The notes: generated by a model not told the origin, from the sequence alone. A stretch of 64,000 nucleotides of DNA from Serratia plymuthica (GCF_018336935.1 NZ_CP068771.1:372001-436000), one strand, 5' to 3'; positions 23,102 through 33,793 are shown, counted from the stretch's first letter. A program made the numbers and translations.

Positions 23102-24244
23102 CTAACTTTTGTTGGCGGCCAAATCCCCCACCAGCCGGTTAACCGGATCGCTCATATTGGTGAATTTGGTCAGTTCGGAACGGGTTACCACCACGAAGAC
23201 GCCGATATTTTTCTGCGGGATCATCGCCATATAGGTAATAAAGCCACCGCCGCCGCCGGTTTTCTGAATAATGCCCGGCAGGCCGTCCTTCGGCGCCATA
23301 TATACCCAACCCAATCCCAACGCGCTTGCTTCCCCCGGTACGTCCATGCCTTTCAGCGACACCAGATCGTTGCGCTGGAAGTACATGGTTTGTTCGCTGG
23401 CCGCCGTCGATTTACGCGCGCCGGCGGTGTTGGAAGAGAGGAACTGTTGCATCCAGCGCTGCATGTCGCGCGGGGTGGAATAAACCCCGCCGCTGCCGCC
23501 CGCTGCGGTGGTGTCGCGGCAGGCGCTTGGCCCGGCGGCCGCCACCATCAGGCGCGAACACTGTTCGGCGCTGGGGGTGAGAGTGGTATCGACCATGCCC
23601 AGCGGCGCGGTGATTTTTTCGCGCAGTAGGGCGCTGTAGGGTTTGTTTGCCGCCTGCGACAACGCATCCGCCAACAGATCATAGGCCAGGTTGGAATAGG
23701 CGGCGCGCACGCCCGGCGGCACCGTGACGTTGGCATGTTCGAGCCACTGCCAGCGCTGTGCCTTGGTCGGCCAGGTGAACACCGGCGTTTTCGCCGGTTT
23801 TTGGCCCGGTTGCTCGCGCGGCAGCGAGCTGGTGTGAGTCGCCAGGCTCAGCAGGGTGATGGGCTGGCGCGAATTATAGGCCGGCACGAAGGCGCCCTGC
23901 GGGGCGTATTTTCGCAGCGGATCGGTCAGCTTGACCCGGCCTTCCGCCGCCATTTTGACCATCACTTCGCTGGTCATCAGCTTGGTTATCGAGGCGATGC
24001 GGATCAGCGAATCCGGGCGCGGGCGCAGATCGTTGCCCGGCTTGGTATCGCCAAAGCTGCGGTTGACCACCTGATTGTTATCAATCACCACCAGCGCCAT
24101 GCCGGTGGCGCCGCTGTTGAAGAAAATGTGTTCGGCATACTGGTCGACGATTTGCGAGGCCAGTTGCGGGTCGGCGGCTTGAGCGGCCAGTGGCGCGGCG
24201 CACAGGCTCAGCGCCAGCAATGAAGCGCGGAAAGAGTTCTTCAA
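23102..24244 (-). CDS. ampH: AmpH: penicillin-binding DD-carboxypeptidase/endopeptidase
   Basis: A 380-residue class C beta-lactamase-fold protein with a signal peptide (MKNSFRASLLALSLCAAPLA, cleavage near AQA-AD). Active-site motifs are SITK (SxxK), YSN and KTGG. GATGMALVVIDNNQVVNRSF and the near-identical tail IIQKTGGGGGFITYMAMIPQ match E. coli AmpH, a peptidoglycan DD-peptidase that binds beta-lactams but hydrolyses them poorly. It is not the inducible AmpC: no ampR is adjacent. It acts in the periplasm. Confidence 0.93.
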   Translation of the reverse strand: MKNSFRASLLALSLCAAPLAAQAADPQLASQIVDQYAEHIFFNSGATGMALVVIDNNQVVNRSFGDTKPGNDLRPRPDSLIRIASITKLMTSEVMVKMAAEGRVKLTDPLRKYAPQGAFVPAYNSRQPITLLSLATHTSSLPREQPGQKPAKTPVFTWPTKAQRWQWLEHANVTVPPGVRAAYSNLAYDLLADALSQAANKPYSALLREKITAPLGMVDTTLTPSAEQCSRLMVAAAGPSACRDTTAAGGSGGVYSTPRDMQRWMQQFLSSNTAGARKSTAASEQTMYFQRNDLVSLKGMDVPGEASALGLGWVYMAPKDGLPGIIQKTGGGGGFITYMAMIPQKNIGVFVVVTRSELTKFTNMSDPVNRLVGDLAANKS

Positions 24245-24308
24245 CGATCGTTATCCATGTTAAAAGGCTGCAGGGAGAGGGCCGGGCCGCGGCGTGACTG
24301 ACACGGCC

Positions 24309-24362
24309 TATACCCGTCGTCTTTCAGGCTGCGGCGTCGCCGCAACTGGAAAGCCATAGGGT
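24309..24362. repeat. Internally deleted ERIC remnant, 54 bp
   Basis: TATACCCGTCGTCTTTCAGG at one end and the complement-like CTGGAAAGCCATAGGGT at the other are the two terminal arms of an ERIC, as in the 127-bp copy at 47688. The central CCCCAGGAGC...GACTGGGG part is missing. The arms still form a hairpin. It lies between ampH and the GntR gene, both on the minus strand. Confidence 0.65.
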
Positions 24363-24463
24363 GCAATATGCTGCCAGTGTAATGTGCCTTGGCCCCTGCT
24401 GCATGTGGAAAAAAGAGCGGTCCGTCAAAATTTTTACCCTTGCCCCCGCCGTGCCGAAACGGC

Positions 24464-25222
24464 CTATTGCGCACGGGTAAAGATGGCGATCACTTCATCC
24501 AGATGCGCTTTCATGGCCTTGCGCGCGCCGCGCACGTCACGCGCCTCGATCGCCTCCAGGATCGCCCTGTGTTCCTGTTCCGAACGGTGCGGCATATCGT
24601 CCGGCGTATAGTGACGCTGCAGTACGCGGAACATGCTGCCGTAGCGGTGGCCGAGCAGGTGACCGATAATGAACGCATAGGCGGGGTTGCCGCTGGCCTG
24701 GGCAATGCGGATATGGAACAGCCGGTCGCCGGGGTGGGTAGCCGATCCGGCTCGATTATCGCGGCAGTTTTGCTCATAGGCCGCCCGAATGCCCGCCAGC
24801 TCTTCGTCGGTGGCGTGGCGCGCCGCCAGTGCGGCGGTTTCCGGTTCGATCAACAGGCGGGTTTGCAGCAGCGAGAACGGCGGCAGTTCGGCGTTAAAAT
24901 CCAGCTCGATATTGAGTTCATCATCGATTTCCGCCCATTGGCCGCGCCCGGCCTGCGCCATCACCGGCTCTTGCGACGGTGCCAGCGGCGTTTGCGAACG
25001 GACGATCACGCCGTTACCGACTTTCACGTCGACCAGACCAATCACTTCCAGCGCGATCAGCGCCTCACGTACCGAGGCGCGGCTGACCTGTAACTGCTGT
25101 GCCAGATCCCGTTCGGACGGCAGGCGGCTGCCAGGGGGAAATTCGTTGTTTTCGATGAGTCGTTTTAATTGATCAGCTATCTGTCTGTAAATACGAGGAT
25201 TTTCCAGTCTGGTAATGGGCAT
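24464..25222 (-). CDS. GntR-family (FCD) regulator of L-fucose operon
   Basis: A 252-residue regulator with an N-terminal GntR winged helix (RIYRQIADQLKRLIENNEFP, LPSERDLAQQLQVSRASVRE) and a C-terminal all-helical FCD ligand domain with DRLFHIRIAQASGN and an HRYG.. histidine that usually binds metal. It is divergent from the seven-gene L-fucose operon starting at 25458. Two tandem 15-bp palindromes (25393-25407 and 25418-25432) close to that operon's start are likely operators. FCD repressors are usually released by a sugar acid, here perhaps an L-fuconate derivative. Confidence 0.85.
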   Translation of the reverse strand: MPITRLENPRIYRQIADQLKRLIENNEFPPGSRLPSERDLAQQLQVSRASVREALIALEVIGLVDVKVGNGVIVRSQTPLAPSQEPVMAQAGRGQWAEIDDELNIELDFNAELPPFSLLQTRLLIEPETAALAARHATDEELAGIRAAYEQNCRDNRAGSATHPGDRLFHIRIAQASGNPAYAFIIGHLLGHRYGSMFRVLQRHYTPDDMPHRSEQEHRAILEAIEARDVRGARKAMKAHLDEVIAIFTRAQ

Positions 25223-25392
25223 GGGTTACCTTGAGCTGTTTAGCGATAAGTGATTCAGCGCACAGTTATTGGTCAACTCGCTTGAGTAATGGTTAATCAA
25301 GTGTAAAAAGTTGGTTAATCAAAATGCTGTTTTAACTGTGTCTCATAACATTCTCACCAAACGATAACGCGTAAAGCGTCTTTTGTCATGTT

Positions 25393-25407
25393 AAAGGCCT
25401 GACCTTT
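25393..25407. promoter_or_regulatory. GntR-type operator, copy 1
   Basis: AAAGGCCTGACCTTT is an odd-length dyad centred on T25400, with one mismatch. Its centre is 25 bp from that of copy 2. The pattern GGYC-N-GRCC suits FCD-GntR dimers. Confidence 0.5.
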
Positions 25408-25417
25408 AACCGCCTTT

Positions 25418-25432
25418 AATGGCCTGACCATT
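25418..25432. promoter_or_regulatory. GntR-type operator, copy 2
   Basis: AATGGCCTGACCATT is centred on T25425, with the same single mismatch as copy 1. It ends 25 bp before the SDR start, so it likely overlaps the promoter or transcript start. Confidence 0.55.
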
Positions 25433-25442
25433 GGACCTTTAG

Positions 25443-26196
<754 letters not shown>

Positions 26197-26198
<2 letters not shown>

Positions 26199-26302
26199 GG
26201 GATGGGCCATCAGGCTGTTGAGCTTGGGCAGTGCTCGGACTCCTCACGTACGCCGTGTACGTTCCGGGCCCTGCGCTCAGGATGCCTGCTGACTCATCCC
26301 TC
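26197..26302. repeat. Intergenic repeat in fucose operon, about 106 bp
   Basis: The ends GAGGGATG (26197) and CATCCCTC (26302) are inverted. Inside, 26224-26262 read on the minus strand matches 33 of 39 bases of 45378-45416 in the deo leader (CGTACACG.., GTACGTGAGGA, GAGCACTGCCCAA). It is therefore a dispersed repeat family. It separates the SDR from the FAH gene within one operon and may fold in the mRNA. Confidence 0.65.
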
Positions 26303-26323
26303 CACTTTCTTAGAGAGGATGAC

Positions 26324-27169
26324 ATGAAACTTTTACGCTATGGCGCACCGGGGCAGGAGCGCCCAGGGGTATGGGACAATAACGGCCAGATCCGCGACCT
26401 TTCGCAGCATATCACTGATGTCGGCGGCGAGGCGCTGCTGCCGGCGTCACTGGAAAAACTGCGTGCGCTGGATATCAACCAACTGCCGCTGGTCGAGGGG
26501 CAGCCGCGCCTGGGGCCGTGCGTCGGTCAGATCGGCAAGTTCATCTGCATTGGCCTCAATTACGCCGATCACGCGGCGGAAACCGGTGCGGCGATCCCCG
26601 GTGAACCTGTGGTGTTCAGCAAATGGACCAGCGCGGTGGTGGGGCCGAACGACGAGGTGCAAATTCCGCGCGATTCGGTCAAAACCGACTGGGAAGTGGA
26701 GCTGGGCGTGATCATCGGCCAGGGCGGGCGCTATATCAGTGAGCAGGATGCCCTGCGCCACGTCGCCGGCTATTGCGTCATTAACGACGTTTCCGAGCGT
26801 GAATTCCAGATGGAGCGCGGTGGCACCTGGGACAAGGGCAAGGGCTGCGACACCTTCGGCCCCACCGGCCCCTGGCTGGTAACCGCCGATGAAATTGCCG
26901 ACCCTCACCGCCTGAACCTGTGGCTGGAGGTGGACGGCAAACGCTATCAGGACGGCAACACCAGCACCATGATCTTCCGCATTCCATACATTATCAGCTA
27001 CCTGAGCCGCTTTATGAGCCTGCAACCGGGCGACGTGATCTCCACCGGCACGCCACCGGGTGTGGGTATGGGGCAGAAGCCGCAGCCCATCTACCTGAAG
27101 GCCGGGCAGACGATGCGCCTGGGCATCGAGGGATTGGGTGAACAGCGTCAAACAACCGTACAGGCCTGA
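26324..27169 (+). CDS. FAH-family hydrolase, probable 2,4-diketo-3-deoxy-L-fuconate hydrolase
   Basis: A 281-residue fumarylacetoacetase-fold enzyme. ICIGLNYADHAAETGAAIPG, VVFSKWTSAVVGPNDEV, the metal acids in DWEVELGVIIG, and GDVISTGTPPGVGMGQKPQP are diagnostic. In the non-phosphorylated fucose route this enzyme splits the diketo acid to pyruvate and L-lactate. The frame is open upstream to 26231, but MKLLRYGAPG at 26324 with GAGAGGA upstream is the natural start. Neighbouring fuconate dehydratase and SDR genes support the role. Confidence 0.82.
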   Translation: MKLLRYGAPGQERPGVWDNNGQIRDLSQHITDVGGEALLPASLEKLRALDINQLPLVEGQPRLGPCVGQIGKFICIGLNYADHAAETGAAIPGEPVVFSKWTSAVVGPNDEVQIPRDSVKTDWEVELGVIIGQGGRYISEQDALRHVAGYCVINDVSEREFQMERGGTWDKGKGCDTFGPTGPWLVTADEIADPHRLNLWLEVDGKRYQDGNTSTMIFRIPYIISYLSRFMSLQPGDVISTGTPPGVGMGQKPQPIYLKAGQTMRLGIEGLGEQRQTTVQA

Positions 27170-27183
27170 TGGGGAGCCGCACC

Positions 27184-28461
27184 ATGACGACGATTACCGC
27201 ACTGCGGGTTGAAGATATTCGTTTCCCCACCTCGCTGGGGCTGGACGGATCCGACGCGATGAATCCGGATCCGGACTATTCGGCGGCGTACGTGATCCTG
27301 GAGACCGATCGCGCCGATCTGCGCGGCCACGGGCTGACCTTTACCATCGGCCGCGGCAACGAGATCTGCTGCGCGGCGATCCGCGCGCTGGAGCATCAGA
27401 TTGTCGGCGTTCGGCTTGAGGAGATCGCCGCCGACATGGGCGCGTTCTGGCGGCGCTTTACCGGCGACAGCCAACTGCGCTGGATTGGGCCGGACAAGGG
27501 CGCTATTCACCTGGCGACCGGGGCGGTGGTGAATGCGCTATGGGATCTGTGGGCCAAATCCGTGGGCAAACCGGTGTGGCGGCTGGTGGCGGAGATGACG
27601 CCGGAGGAGCTGGTGCGTTGCATCGATTTCCGTTATATCACCGACTGCATTACGCCGCAGGAGGCGCTCAACCTGCTGAAACAGCGGGCCGAAGGTAAAG
27701 AACAGCGACTGGCGCGGCTGCTGGAAGAAGGCTATCCGTGCTACACCACCTCCGCCGGCTGGCTGGGTTACCCGGACGACAAGCTGCGCCGGCTGTGTCA
27801 GGAAGCGGTCGACGCCGGTTTCTCCTACCTGAAGCTGAAAGTGGGCCGCGACCTGGAAGACGATATCCGCCGCGTGCGCATCGCCCGCGAGGTGATCGGC
27901 CCCGATCGCCAACTGATGATCGACGCCAACCAGGTGTGGGAAGTTAACGACGCCATTCCGTGGGTGAAGCACCTGGCGTTCGCCAAACCCTGGTTTATCG
28001 AAGAACCGACCAGCCCGGACGACGTCGAGGGGCATCGCCGCATCCGCGAAGGGATCCATCCGGTCAAGGTCGCCACCGGCGAGATGTGCCAGAACCGCAT
28101 TATGTTCAAGCAGTTCATCATGCGCGGGGCGATTGACGTGGTGCAGATCGACGCCTGCCGCCTTGGCGGGGTCAACGAGGTGTTGGCGGTGATGCTGATG
28201 GCGGCGAAATACAACCTGCCGGTGTGCCCGCATGCCGGCGGCGTGGGGTTGTGCGAATACGTGCAGCATCTGTCGATGATCGATTACCTGTGCATCGCCG
28301 GTACCCACGACGGGCGAGTGATCGAATATGTAGATCACCTGCATGAGCATTTTATTCATCCTTGCGATATCCGGGGCGCGGCTTACATGCCGCCGCAACA
28401 CCCTGGGTATTCGATCGAGATGCATCCTGCGTCGATCGAACAGTACCGGTTTCGCGGTTGA
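27184..28461 (+). CDS. L-fuconate dehydratase (enolase superfamily)
   Basis: A 425-residue mandelate-racemase-like dehydratase. The active-site KxK is K217/K219 in YLKLKVG; metal ligands are in IDANQVW, EEPTSPDD and ATGEMCQN; the catalytic histidine is in VCPHAGGVGL. SLGLDGSDAMNPDPDYSAAY is the distinctive fuconate-dehydratase N-terminus. It removes water from L-fuconate to give 2-keto-3-deoxy-L-fuconate. The start at 27184 follows GGGGAG. It lies 15 bp after the FAH gene. Confidence 0.9.
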   Translation: MTTITALRVEDIRFPTSLGLDGSDAMNPDPDYSAAYVILETDRADLRGHGLTFTIGRGNEICCAAIRALEHQIVGVRLEEIAADMGAFWRRFTGDSQLRWIGPDKGAIHLATGAVVNALWDLWAKSVGKPVWRLVAEMTPEELVRCIDFRYITDCITPQEALNLLKQRAEGKEQRLARLLEEGYPCYTTSAGWLGYPDDKLRRLCQEAVDAGFSYLKLKVGRDLEDDIRRVRIAREVIGPDRQLMIDANQVWEVNDAIPWVKHLAFAKPWFIEEPTSPDDVEGHRRIREGIHPVKVATGEMCQNRIMFKQFIMRGAIDVVQIDACRLGGVNEVLAVMLMAAKYNLPVCPHAGGVGLCEYVQHLSMIDYLCIAGTHDGRVIEYVDHLHEHFIHPCDIRGAAYMPPQHPGYSIEMHPASIEQYRFRG

Positions 28462-28475
28462 AGCGGGGGCACGGC

Positions 28476-29315
28476 ATGCTGCGCATCGACGCCCACCAAC
28501 ACTACTGGCGCTACCGGCCGCAGAGTTATCCGTGGATTAGCGAACAGATGGCGGTGCTGCGCCAGGACTACGGCCCGGCGCAACTCGAACCGCTGCTGGA
28601 ACGCCACGGTTTCGACGGCGCGTTGGTGGTGCAGGCCCGCCAGTGCGAGCAGGAAACCCAGACGCTGCTGGCGCAGGTGCAGAAAAGCCGCGGCATATGC
28701 GGCGTGGTGGGATGGCTGGACATTGCCGCGCCTCAGTTGCCGCAGCGGCTTGATCAACTGCGCCAACAGCCGCTGCTGCGCGGCCTGCGTCATCTGGTTC
28801 AGGATGAGCCGCAGCCGGCAGCCTGGCTGGAACGGCCGGAGGTGCGGCGCGGCATGCAGACGCTGCAACGGCACGGCTATGTCTACGACATTCTGGTCAC
28901 TCACCGGGATCTGGCGGCTGCGGCGCAGTTTGCCGCCCGGCACGACGATTACTGGCTGGTGTTGGATCATCTCGGCAAGCCGGATATTGCCCGTGGCGCG
29001 CAGCATTGGGCGCAGCAAATCAAACCGCTGGCGGCGCTGCCCCACGTAGCCTGCAAGCTGTCCGGGTTGATTACCGAAGCGCCCGGCGGCGGTTGGCAGG
29101 CGCAGCAGCTGTTGCCGTTTTTTGAGGCGGCGCTGGAGGCATTCGGCCCGCAGCGGCTGATGTTCGGTTCCGACTGGCCGGTGTGCCTGCTGGCCGGCGA
29201 TTACGGCCAGGTTTATCGCCTGTGCGAACAGGCCGTCGCCACGCTGAGCCCTGCACAGCAGGCGGCGATTTGGGGCGGCACTGCCAGCCGCGTGTACAGC
29301 CTGGCCAGGGGCTAG
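28476..29315 (+). CDS. Amidohydrolase, probable L-fucono-1,5-lactonase
   Basis: A 279-residue member of the amidohydrolase_2 family. MLRIDAHQHYWRYRPQSYPW carries the first-strand HxH-like pair (DAHQHYW), LVLDHLGKP the later His, and RLMFGSDWPVC the last Asp. Lactonases of this subgroup open L-fucono-1,5-lactone formed by fucose dehydrogenase. It overlaps none of its neighbours but starts 14 bp after the dehydratase stop, and its preceding GGGGG.. serves as a ribosome site. Substrate by context. Confidence 0.82.
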   Translation: MLRIDAHQHYWRYRPQSYPWISEQMAVLRQDYGPAQLEPLLERHGFDGALVVQARQCEQETQTLLAQVQKSRGICGVVGWLDIAAPQLPQRLDQLRQQPLLRGLRHLVQDEPQPAAWLERPEVRRGMQTLQRHGYVYDILVTHRDLAAAAQFAARHDDYWLVLDHLGKPDIARGAQHWAQQIKPLAALPHVACKLSGLITEAPGGGWQAQQLLPFFEAALEAFGPQRLMFGSDWPVCLLAGDYGQVYRLCEQAVATLSPAQQAAIWGGTASRVYSLARG

Positions 29316-29326
29316 CTACGGATTAA

Positions 29327-30471
<1,145 letters not shown>

Positions 30472-30504
30472 CAACATCTCATTACCCTACCCGAGGATAT
30501 ATCA

Positions 30505-31734
30505 ATGCTTGCTGAAAAAAGTGCGGCCCCGCCACAGCTGGGCGTCAAGGCGATCTCCAATTTACGCTGGGCCTTTATCCTGGTCACCAGCCTGTTCTTT
30601 ATGTGGGGGCTGTCGTATGGCCTGTTGGACGTATTGAATAAACACTTTCAGGAAACACTGCACGTGACCAAGGCGCAGTCGGGGTTACTGCAGGCGGCGT
30701 ATTTCGGCGCTTATTTCCTGGTGGCGTTGCCCGCCGGTTATTTTATGGACAGGAAAGGCTATAAGGCCGGCATTCTGGTAGGGCTGTGTCTGTATGCGCT
30801 GGGGGCGCTGTTGTTTGTGCCGGCGGCCTCCGCCAACAGCTTCGGCGCCTTCCTGTTTGCGCTGTTCGTCATTGCCTGCGGCCTGGGGTGCCTGGAAACC
30901 GCTGCCAACCCTTACGCTACGGTGCTGGGCGATACGCAGGGCGCGGAACGGCGGCTCAACCTCGCTCAGTCTTTTAACGGCCTGGGGCAATTCATCGGGC
31001 CGATGATCGGCGGTACGCTGTTTTTCTCCGCAACCCAGGGGGCAAGCGGCGGCGACCAGAGCGCGGTGAAGGTGACTTATGTGGCGATCGCCGTGCTGGT
31101 GCTGCTGATTGCCTTGTTGTTCAGCCGCACCCGGCTGCCGGATATCCGTGAGGAAGAGCAGCCGGAACAGGGCGAAATCGCGCACGGGTTGTGGCAGCAC
31201 AAGCATTTTGTCGGCGGGGTGATTACCCAGTTCTTCTACGTGGCGGCGCAGGTCGGCGTGGGGGCGTTCTTTATTAACTACGCCACCGAACACTGGAGCG
31301 ATGTTTCCAACCAGAGCGCCTCCTACCTGCTCTCCATCGCCATGATTTGCTTTATGATCGGCCGCTTCTTCAGCACCTGGCTGATGGGCAGAGTGAAACC
31401 CGCCACATTGCTGATGCTTTACTCGCTGATCAATATTCTGCTGTGCGGCGTGGTGATGCTCAGTATCGACGGGATCTCGGTGGTGGCGTTGATTGGCGTG
31501 TTCTTCTTTATGTCGATCATGTTTCCGACCATTTTCGCCCTGGGGGTGAAAAATATGGGTAAACACACCAAGCGCGCCAGTTCCTTTATGATTATGGCGA
31601 TCGTCGGCGGCGCCATCATGCCTTACTTTATGGGGGCGCTGGCGGACCGATACAGCACCGCGCTGTCGTACCTGCTGCCGTTGCTGTGCTTTGCCGTGGT
31701 GTTTGTTTACGGTATGCGGCAGCGCCGCCGCTAA
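30505..31734 (+). CDS. fucP: FucP-like L-fucose:proton symporter (MFS)
   Basis: A 409-residue major facilitator of the FHS family. FILVTSLFFMWGLSYGLLDV with LNKHFQE following is the FucP first helix and loop; GKHTKRASSFMIMAIVGGAI and DRKGYKAGILVG are conserved. It imports L-fucose for the intracellular, non-phosphorylating pathway encoded just upstream. RBS GAGGA. It is the last gene of the operon and ends before a GC-rich hairpin. Confidence 0.87.
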   Translation: MLAEKSAAPPQLGVKAISNLRWAFILVTSLFFMWGLSYGLLDVLNKHFQETLHVTKAQSGLLQAAYFGAYFLVALPAGYFMDRKGYKAGILVGLCLYALGALLFVPAASANSFGAFLFALFVIACGLGCLETAANPYATVLGDTQGAERRLNLAQSFNGLGQFIGPMIGGTLFFSATQGASGGDQSAVKVTYVAIAVLVLLIALLFSRTRLPDIREEEQPEQGEIAHGLWQHKHFVGGVITQFFYVAAQVGVGAFFINYATEHWSDVSNQSASYLLSIAMICFMIGRFFSTWLMGRVKPATLLMLYSLINILLCGVVMLSIDGISVVALIGVFFFMSIMFPTIFALGVKNMGKHTKRASSFMIMAIVGGAIMPYFMGALADRYSTALSYLLPLLCFAVVFVYGMRQRRR

Positions 31735-31739
31735 GTCCA

Positions 31740-31769
31740 CGGCCCGCCGGCTCAGACAGCGGCGGGCCG
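31740..31769. terminator. Hairpin after fucP
   Basis: CGGCCCGCCG, 10-base loop, CGGCGGGCCG: a perfect 10-bp stem 6 bp past the fucP stop and about 65 bp past the diguanylate cyclase stop. There is no T run. Likely a transcription end for the fucose operon. Confidence 0.6.
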
Positions 31770-31834
31770 CAATGGACCATCAGGGAGCATGCACGGATTT
31801 TTGCATTAGAGGGCCACCGCCGGCGGCCAGCGGG

Positions 31835-32911
31835 TCATGGGGTTACCGCAGCCTGCACGTTTTCCGCCAGTTGGATATTGTTGCGACCGTTGTTTTTAGC
31901 CAGATACAGCGCCGCATCGGCCGCGCGGATCGCCGAGGCCACGTCGAGCTTGTCCAGCATGGAGATGCCGGCGCTGAGCGTGACGGTAGTCTCCTCCAAC
32001 TGGTTAAAGCGGTGGGGGATTTTCAATTCTTGCACGCGCTGGCGCACCCTTTCGGCCAGTTGCGCGGCGTAATCTTCTCTGACGTTGGTCAGCAGTACCA
32101 GAAACTCTTCCCCGCCGTAGCGCACCACAATATCGCGCGAACGTACCGAGTCGCGGATGGCGATGGCCACTTGCACCAGCGCTTGATCGCCCATGGTGTG
32201 ACCATAGTTATCGTTATAGGCCTTGAAGTGATCGATATCGAGCAGCAAAACGAAATGGCGACCCGATTGGGATTCCGGCAACATATTGATCTTGTTTTCC
32301 AAACCACGCCGATTATAAAGGCCGGTTAAAGGATCGATCATGCTTAAATTACTGAACCTGTCTCGTTCGTTATACAAATTAGCCACCAACGTCTGAGTAA
32401 AGGCTTCGCTGCGCTTGAGCATGAGGTGATGGATTGAGAAAGCGATAATGGGCAGCACCGTGGTGAATACTATCCGTACGGTATTGTGCATACCGTCCAG
32501 TAATAGAATGACCAGCGCGGAAGGGACGGCATGCAGACAAAAGGCAATAAAGTTATCGGTTAAGGCAATGGCACTGATAAAGAACATACTGAACAGGCTA
32601 AGTAATAAAAAACTTTGATTGTTGGGCGCCAGGTACTGACTTTTAATGTAAATATGTGCCGCCCACAGCAGGCCAATAACGCAGGCAAAAAGATTAAGTT
32701 TTTTGACGAACTTCTGCATGGAATGCAGAGTAAATAACAATGCAACCAGACAAAATAGCGGTATGGCTAATAAAGGCAGGGTAAATGCAGGTTTATCCTG
32801 AAATGGGACCAATATTGTAAATAAAGAAGAGGCCGCATTCATCAACAAAAATAAAAACAATGATAAGCGGTGCTTGCTGGTCAGCAGTTCCTGATAAGAA
32901 CGCGCGTTCAT
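31835..32911 (-). CDS. Membrane-bound diguanylate cyclase (GGDEF)
   Basis: A 358-residue protein with about six hydrophobic spans (residues 16-160) and a C-terminal GGDEF domain that makes c-di-GMP from two GTP. Active-site GGEEF is at 266-270; the inhibitory RxxD site is RSRD at 257-260, exactly five residues before it, so product feedback is expected. MIDPLTGLYNRRGLENKINM is the domain start. The N-terminal half is AT-richer than neighbouring genes, suggesting a different history. No phosphodiesterase is adjacent. The sensed signal is unknown. Confidence 0.9.
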   Translation of the reverse strand: MNARSYQELLTSKHRLSLFLFLLMNAASSLFTILVPFQDKPAFTLPLLAIPLFCLVALLFTLHSMQKFVKKLNLFACVIGLLWAAHIYIKSQYLAPNNQSFLLLSLFSMFFISAIALTDNFIAFCLHAVPSALVILLLDGMHNTVRIVFTTVLPIIAFSIHHLMLKRSEAFTQTLVANLYNERDRFSNLSMIDPLTGLYNRRGLENKINMLPESQSGRHFVLLLDIDHFKAYNDNYGHTMGDQALVQVAIAIRDSVRSRDIVVRYGGEEFLVLLTNVREDYAAQLAERVRQRVQELKIPHRFNQLEETTVTLSAGISMLDKLDVASAIRAADAALYLAKNNGRNNIQLAENVQAAVTP

Positions 32912-33133
32912 ACGGGGTTCACTCTTTACAATATCGATCTGTCGAAAAATAAGGTTGGAAAAATTCTTTCAGTGCAAATTAAACACCCGGACTAAATGGT
33001 TTTTAATTGTGATTATTAGCACGCTACTTCGAGTAAGAATTTTCTTATGGCAAACTATCATTTTTTCACCATTCTGTCATCCGCGTTTGGCCGCTGCGGC
33101 GAAAATGATGCGCAGTGAAAAAAAGTGTTATAT

Positions 33134-33152
33134 GATATTGGTTATCATTATC
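33134..33152. promoter_or_regulatory. Fur box ahead of YjjZ-like gene
   Basis: GATATTGGTTATCATTATC matches 16 of 19 positions of the classic Fur consensus GATAATGATAATCATTATC. It ends 20 bp before the start of the small membrane protein, where iron-loaded Fur would block transcription. Confidence 0.7.
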
Positions 33153-33172
33153 ACTTGAAGGGTAGGGTTATC

Positions 33173-33457
33173 ATGCTTGCAGCCATGATTACCGCATGTG
33201 GGTTGTGGGGGGTTAGCTGGTGTCTTGGCAACCGTCTGTCCAGCGCCTGGGGCGTTTTGCTGCCTTGCGCCTTAATGCCGTTACTGGCGTTGATTGACCT
33301 GGATATGATGCAACTGCGCACGCTCATCGTGATCGCCATGTTAGCGACACTGGTTATGCTGTTTAACAGCCGCTGGCGTCATTATTTGCTGCTGCCTTCG
33401 TGCATGGCGCTGGCCGGTGGATTGGCGGCGGTCAGCCTGAATTTCAGCTTCAGTTAA
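33173..33457 (+). CDS. Small membrane protein, YjjZ/DUF1435-like
   Basis: A 94-residue protein with three to four hydrophobic spans (MLAAMITACGLWGVSW; LLPCALMPLLALIDL; TLIVIAMLATLVMLF; LAGGLAAVSLNF). In E. coli a small Fur-controlled gene, yjjZ, lies between the leu tRNAs and rsmC; position, Fur box and size fit. GGGTAGGG-like RBS precedes the ATG at 33173; a longer frame to 33125 would read through the Fur box and is rejected. Family by context more than sequence. Function unknown. Confidence 0.65.
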   Translation: MLAAMITACGLWGVSWCLGNRLSSAWGVLLPCALMPLLALIDLDMMQLRTLIVIAMLATLVMLFNSRWRHYLLLPSCMALAGGLAAVSLNFSFS

Positions 33458-33481
33458 AAACGCGAAAAGCCGCTTGAGCGG
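33456..33481 (-). terminator. Terminator of leu tRNA operon
   Basis: Read on the minus strand: CCGCTCAAGCGG stem followed by CTTTTCGCGTTTTT. It lies 58 bp past the last tRNA and overlaps the end of the YjjZ-like gene. Confidence 0.6.
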
Positions 33482-33539
33482 AGAGTCTTTGGTGTTTTTT
33501 GGGGGACTTCAGAGGAACAACCGGAGGAAACTCATCAAT

Positions 33540-33626
33540 TGGTGCGAAGAGAGGGACTTGAACCCTCACGTCCGTAAGGACACTAACACCTGAAGCTAGC
33601 GCGTCTACCAATTCCGCCACCTTCGC
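33540..33626 (-). tRNA. leuQ: tRNA-Leu (anticodon CAG), distal copy
   Basis: An 87-nt gene with encoded CCA, long variable arm (GTCC TTAC GGAC), T-loop GGTTCAAGTCC and acceptor GCGAAGG / CTTCGC. The anticodon loop is TTCAGGT, so CAG, reading the CUG codon. It is the third of three tandem copies, as in the E. coli leuQPV cluster; which symbol belongs to which copy is arbitrary. Confidence 0.95.
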
Positions 33627-33670
33627 ACAGTCGATGTTGTTGCTTTTAGATTTATATTACGTCGCCAGCT

Positions 33671-33757
33671 TGGTGCGAAGAGAGGGACTTGAACCCTCAC
33701 GTCCGTAAGAACACTAACACCTGAAGCTAGCGCGTCTACCAATTCCGCCACCTTCGC
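33671..33757 (-). tRNA. leuP: tRNA-Leu (anticodon CAG), middle copy
   Basis: Same 87-nt tRNA as its neighbours, but with one change in the variable arm (GTTC instead of GTCC), leaving a G-U wobble pair in that stem. Spaced 44 and 36 bp from the flanking copies, so it is processed from one transcript. Confidence 0.95.
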
Positions 33758-33793
33758 ATCGATGCTGCGTGCAATATAAATCATGTGGTTATT

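Noticed and set aside
23102..24244. Inducible AmpC beta-lactamase
   Set aside because: The sequence matches AmpH (GSGATGMALVVID-type start, KTGGGGGFITYM end) and there is no ampR next to it.
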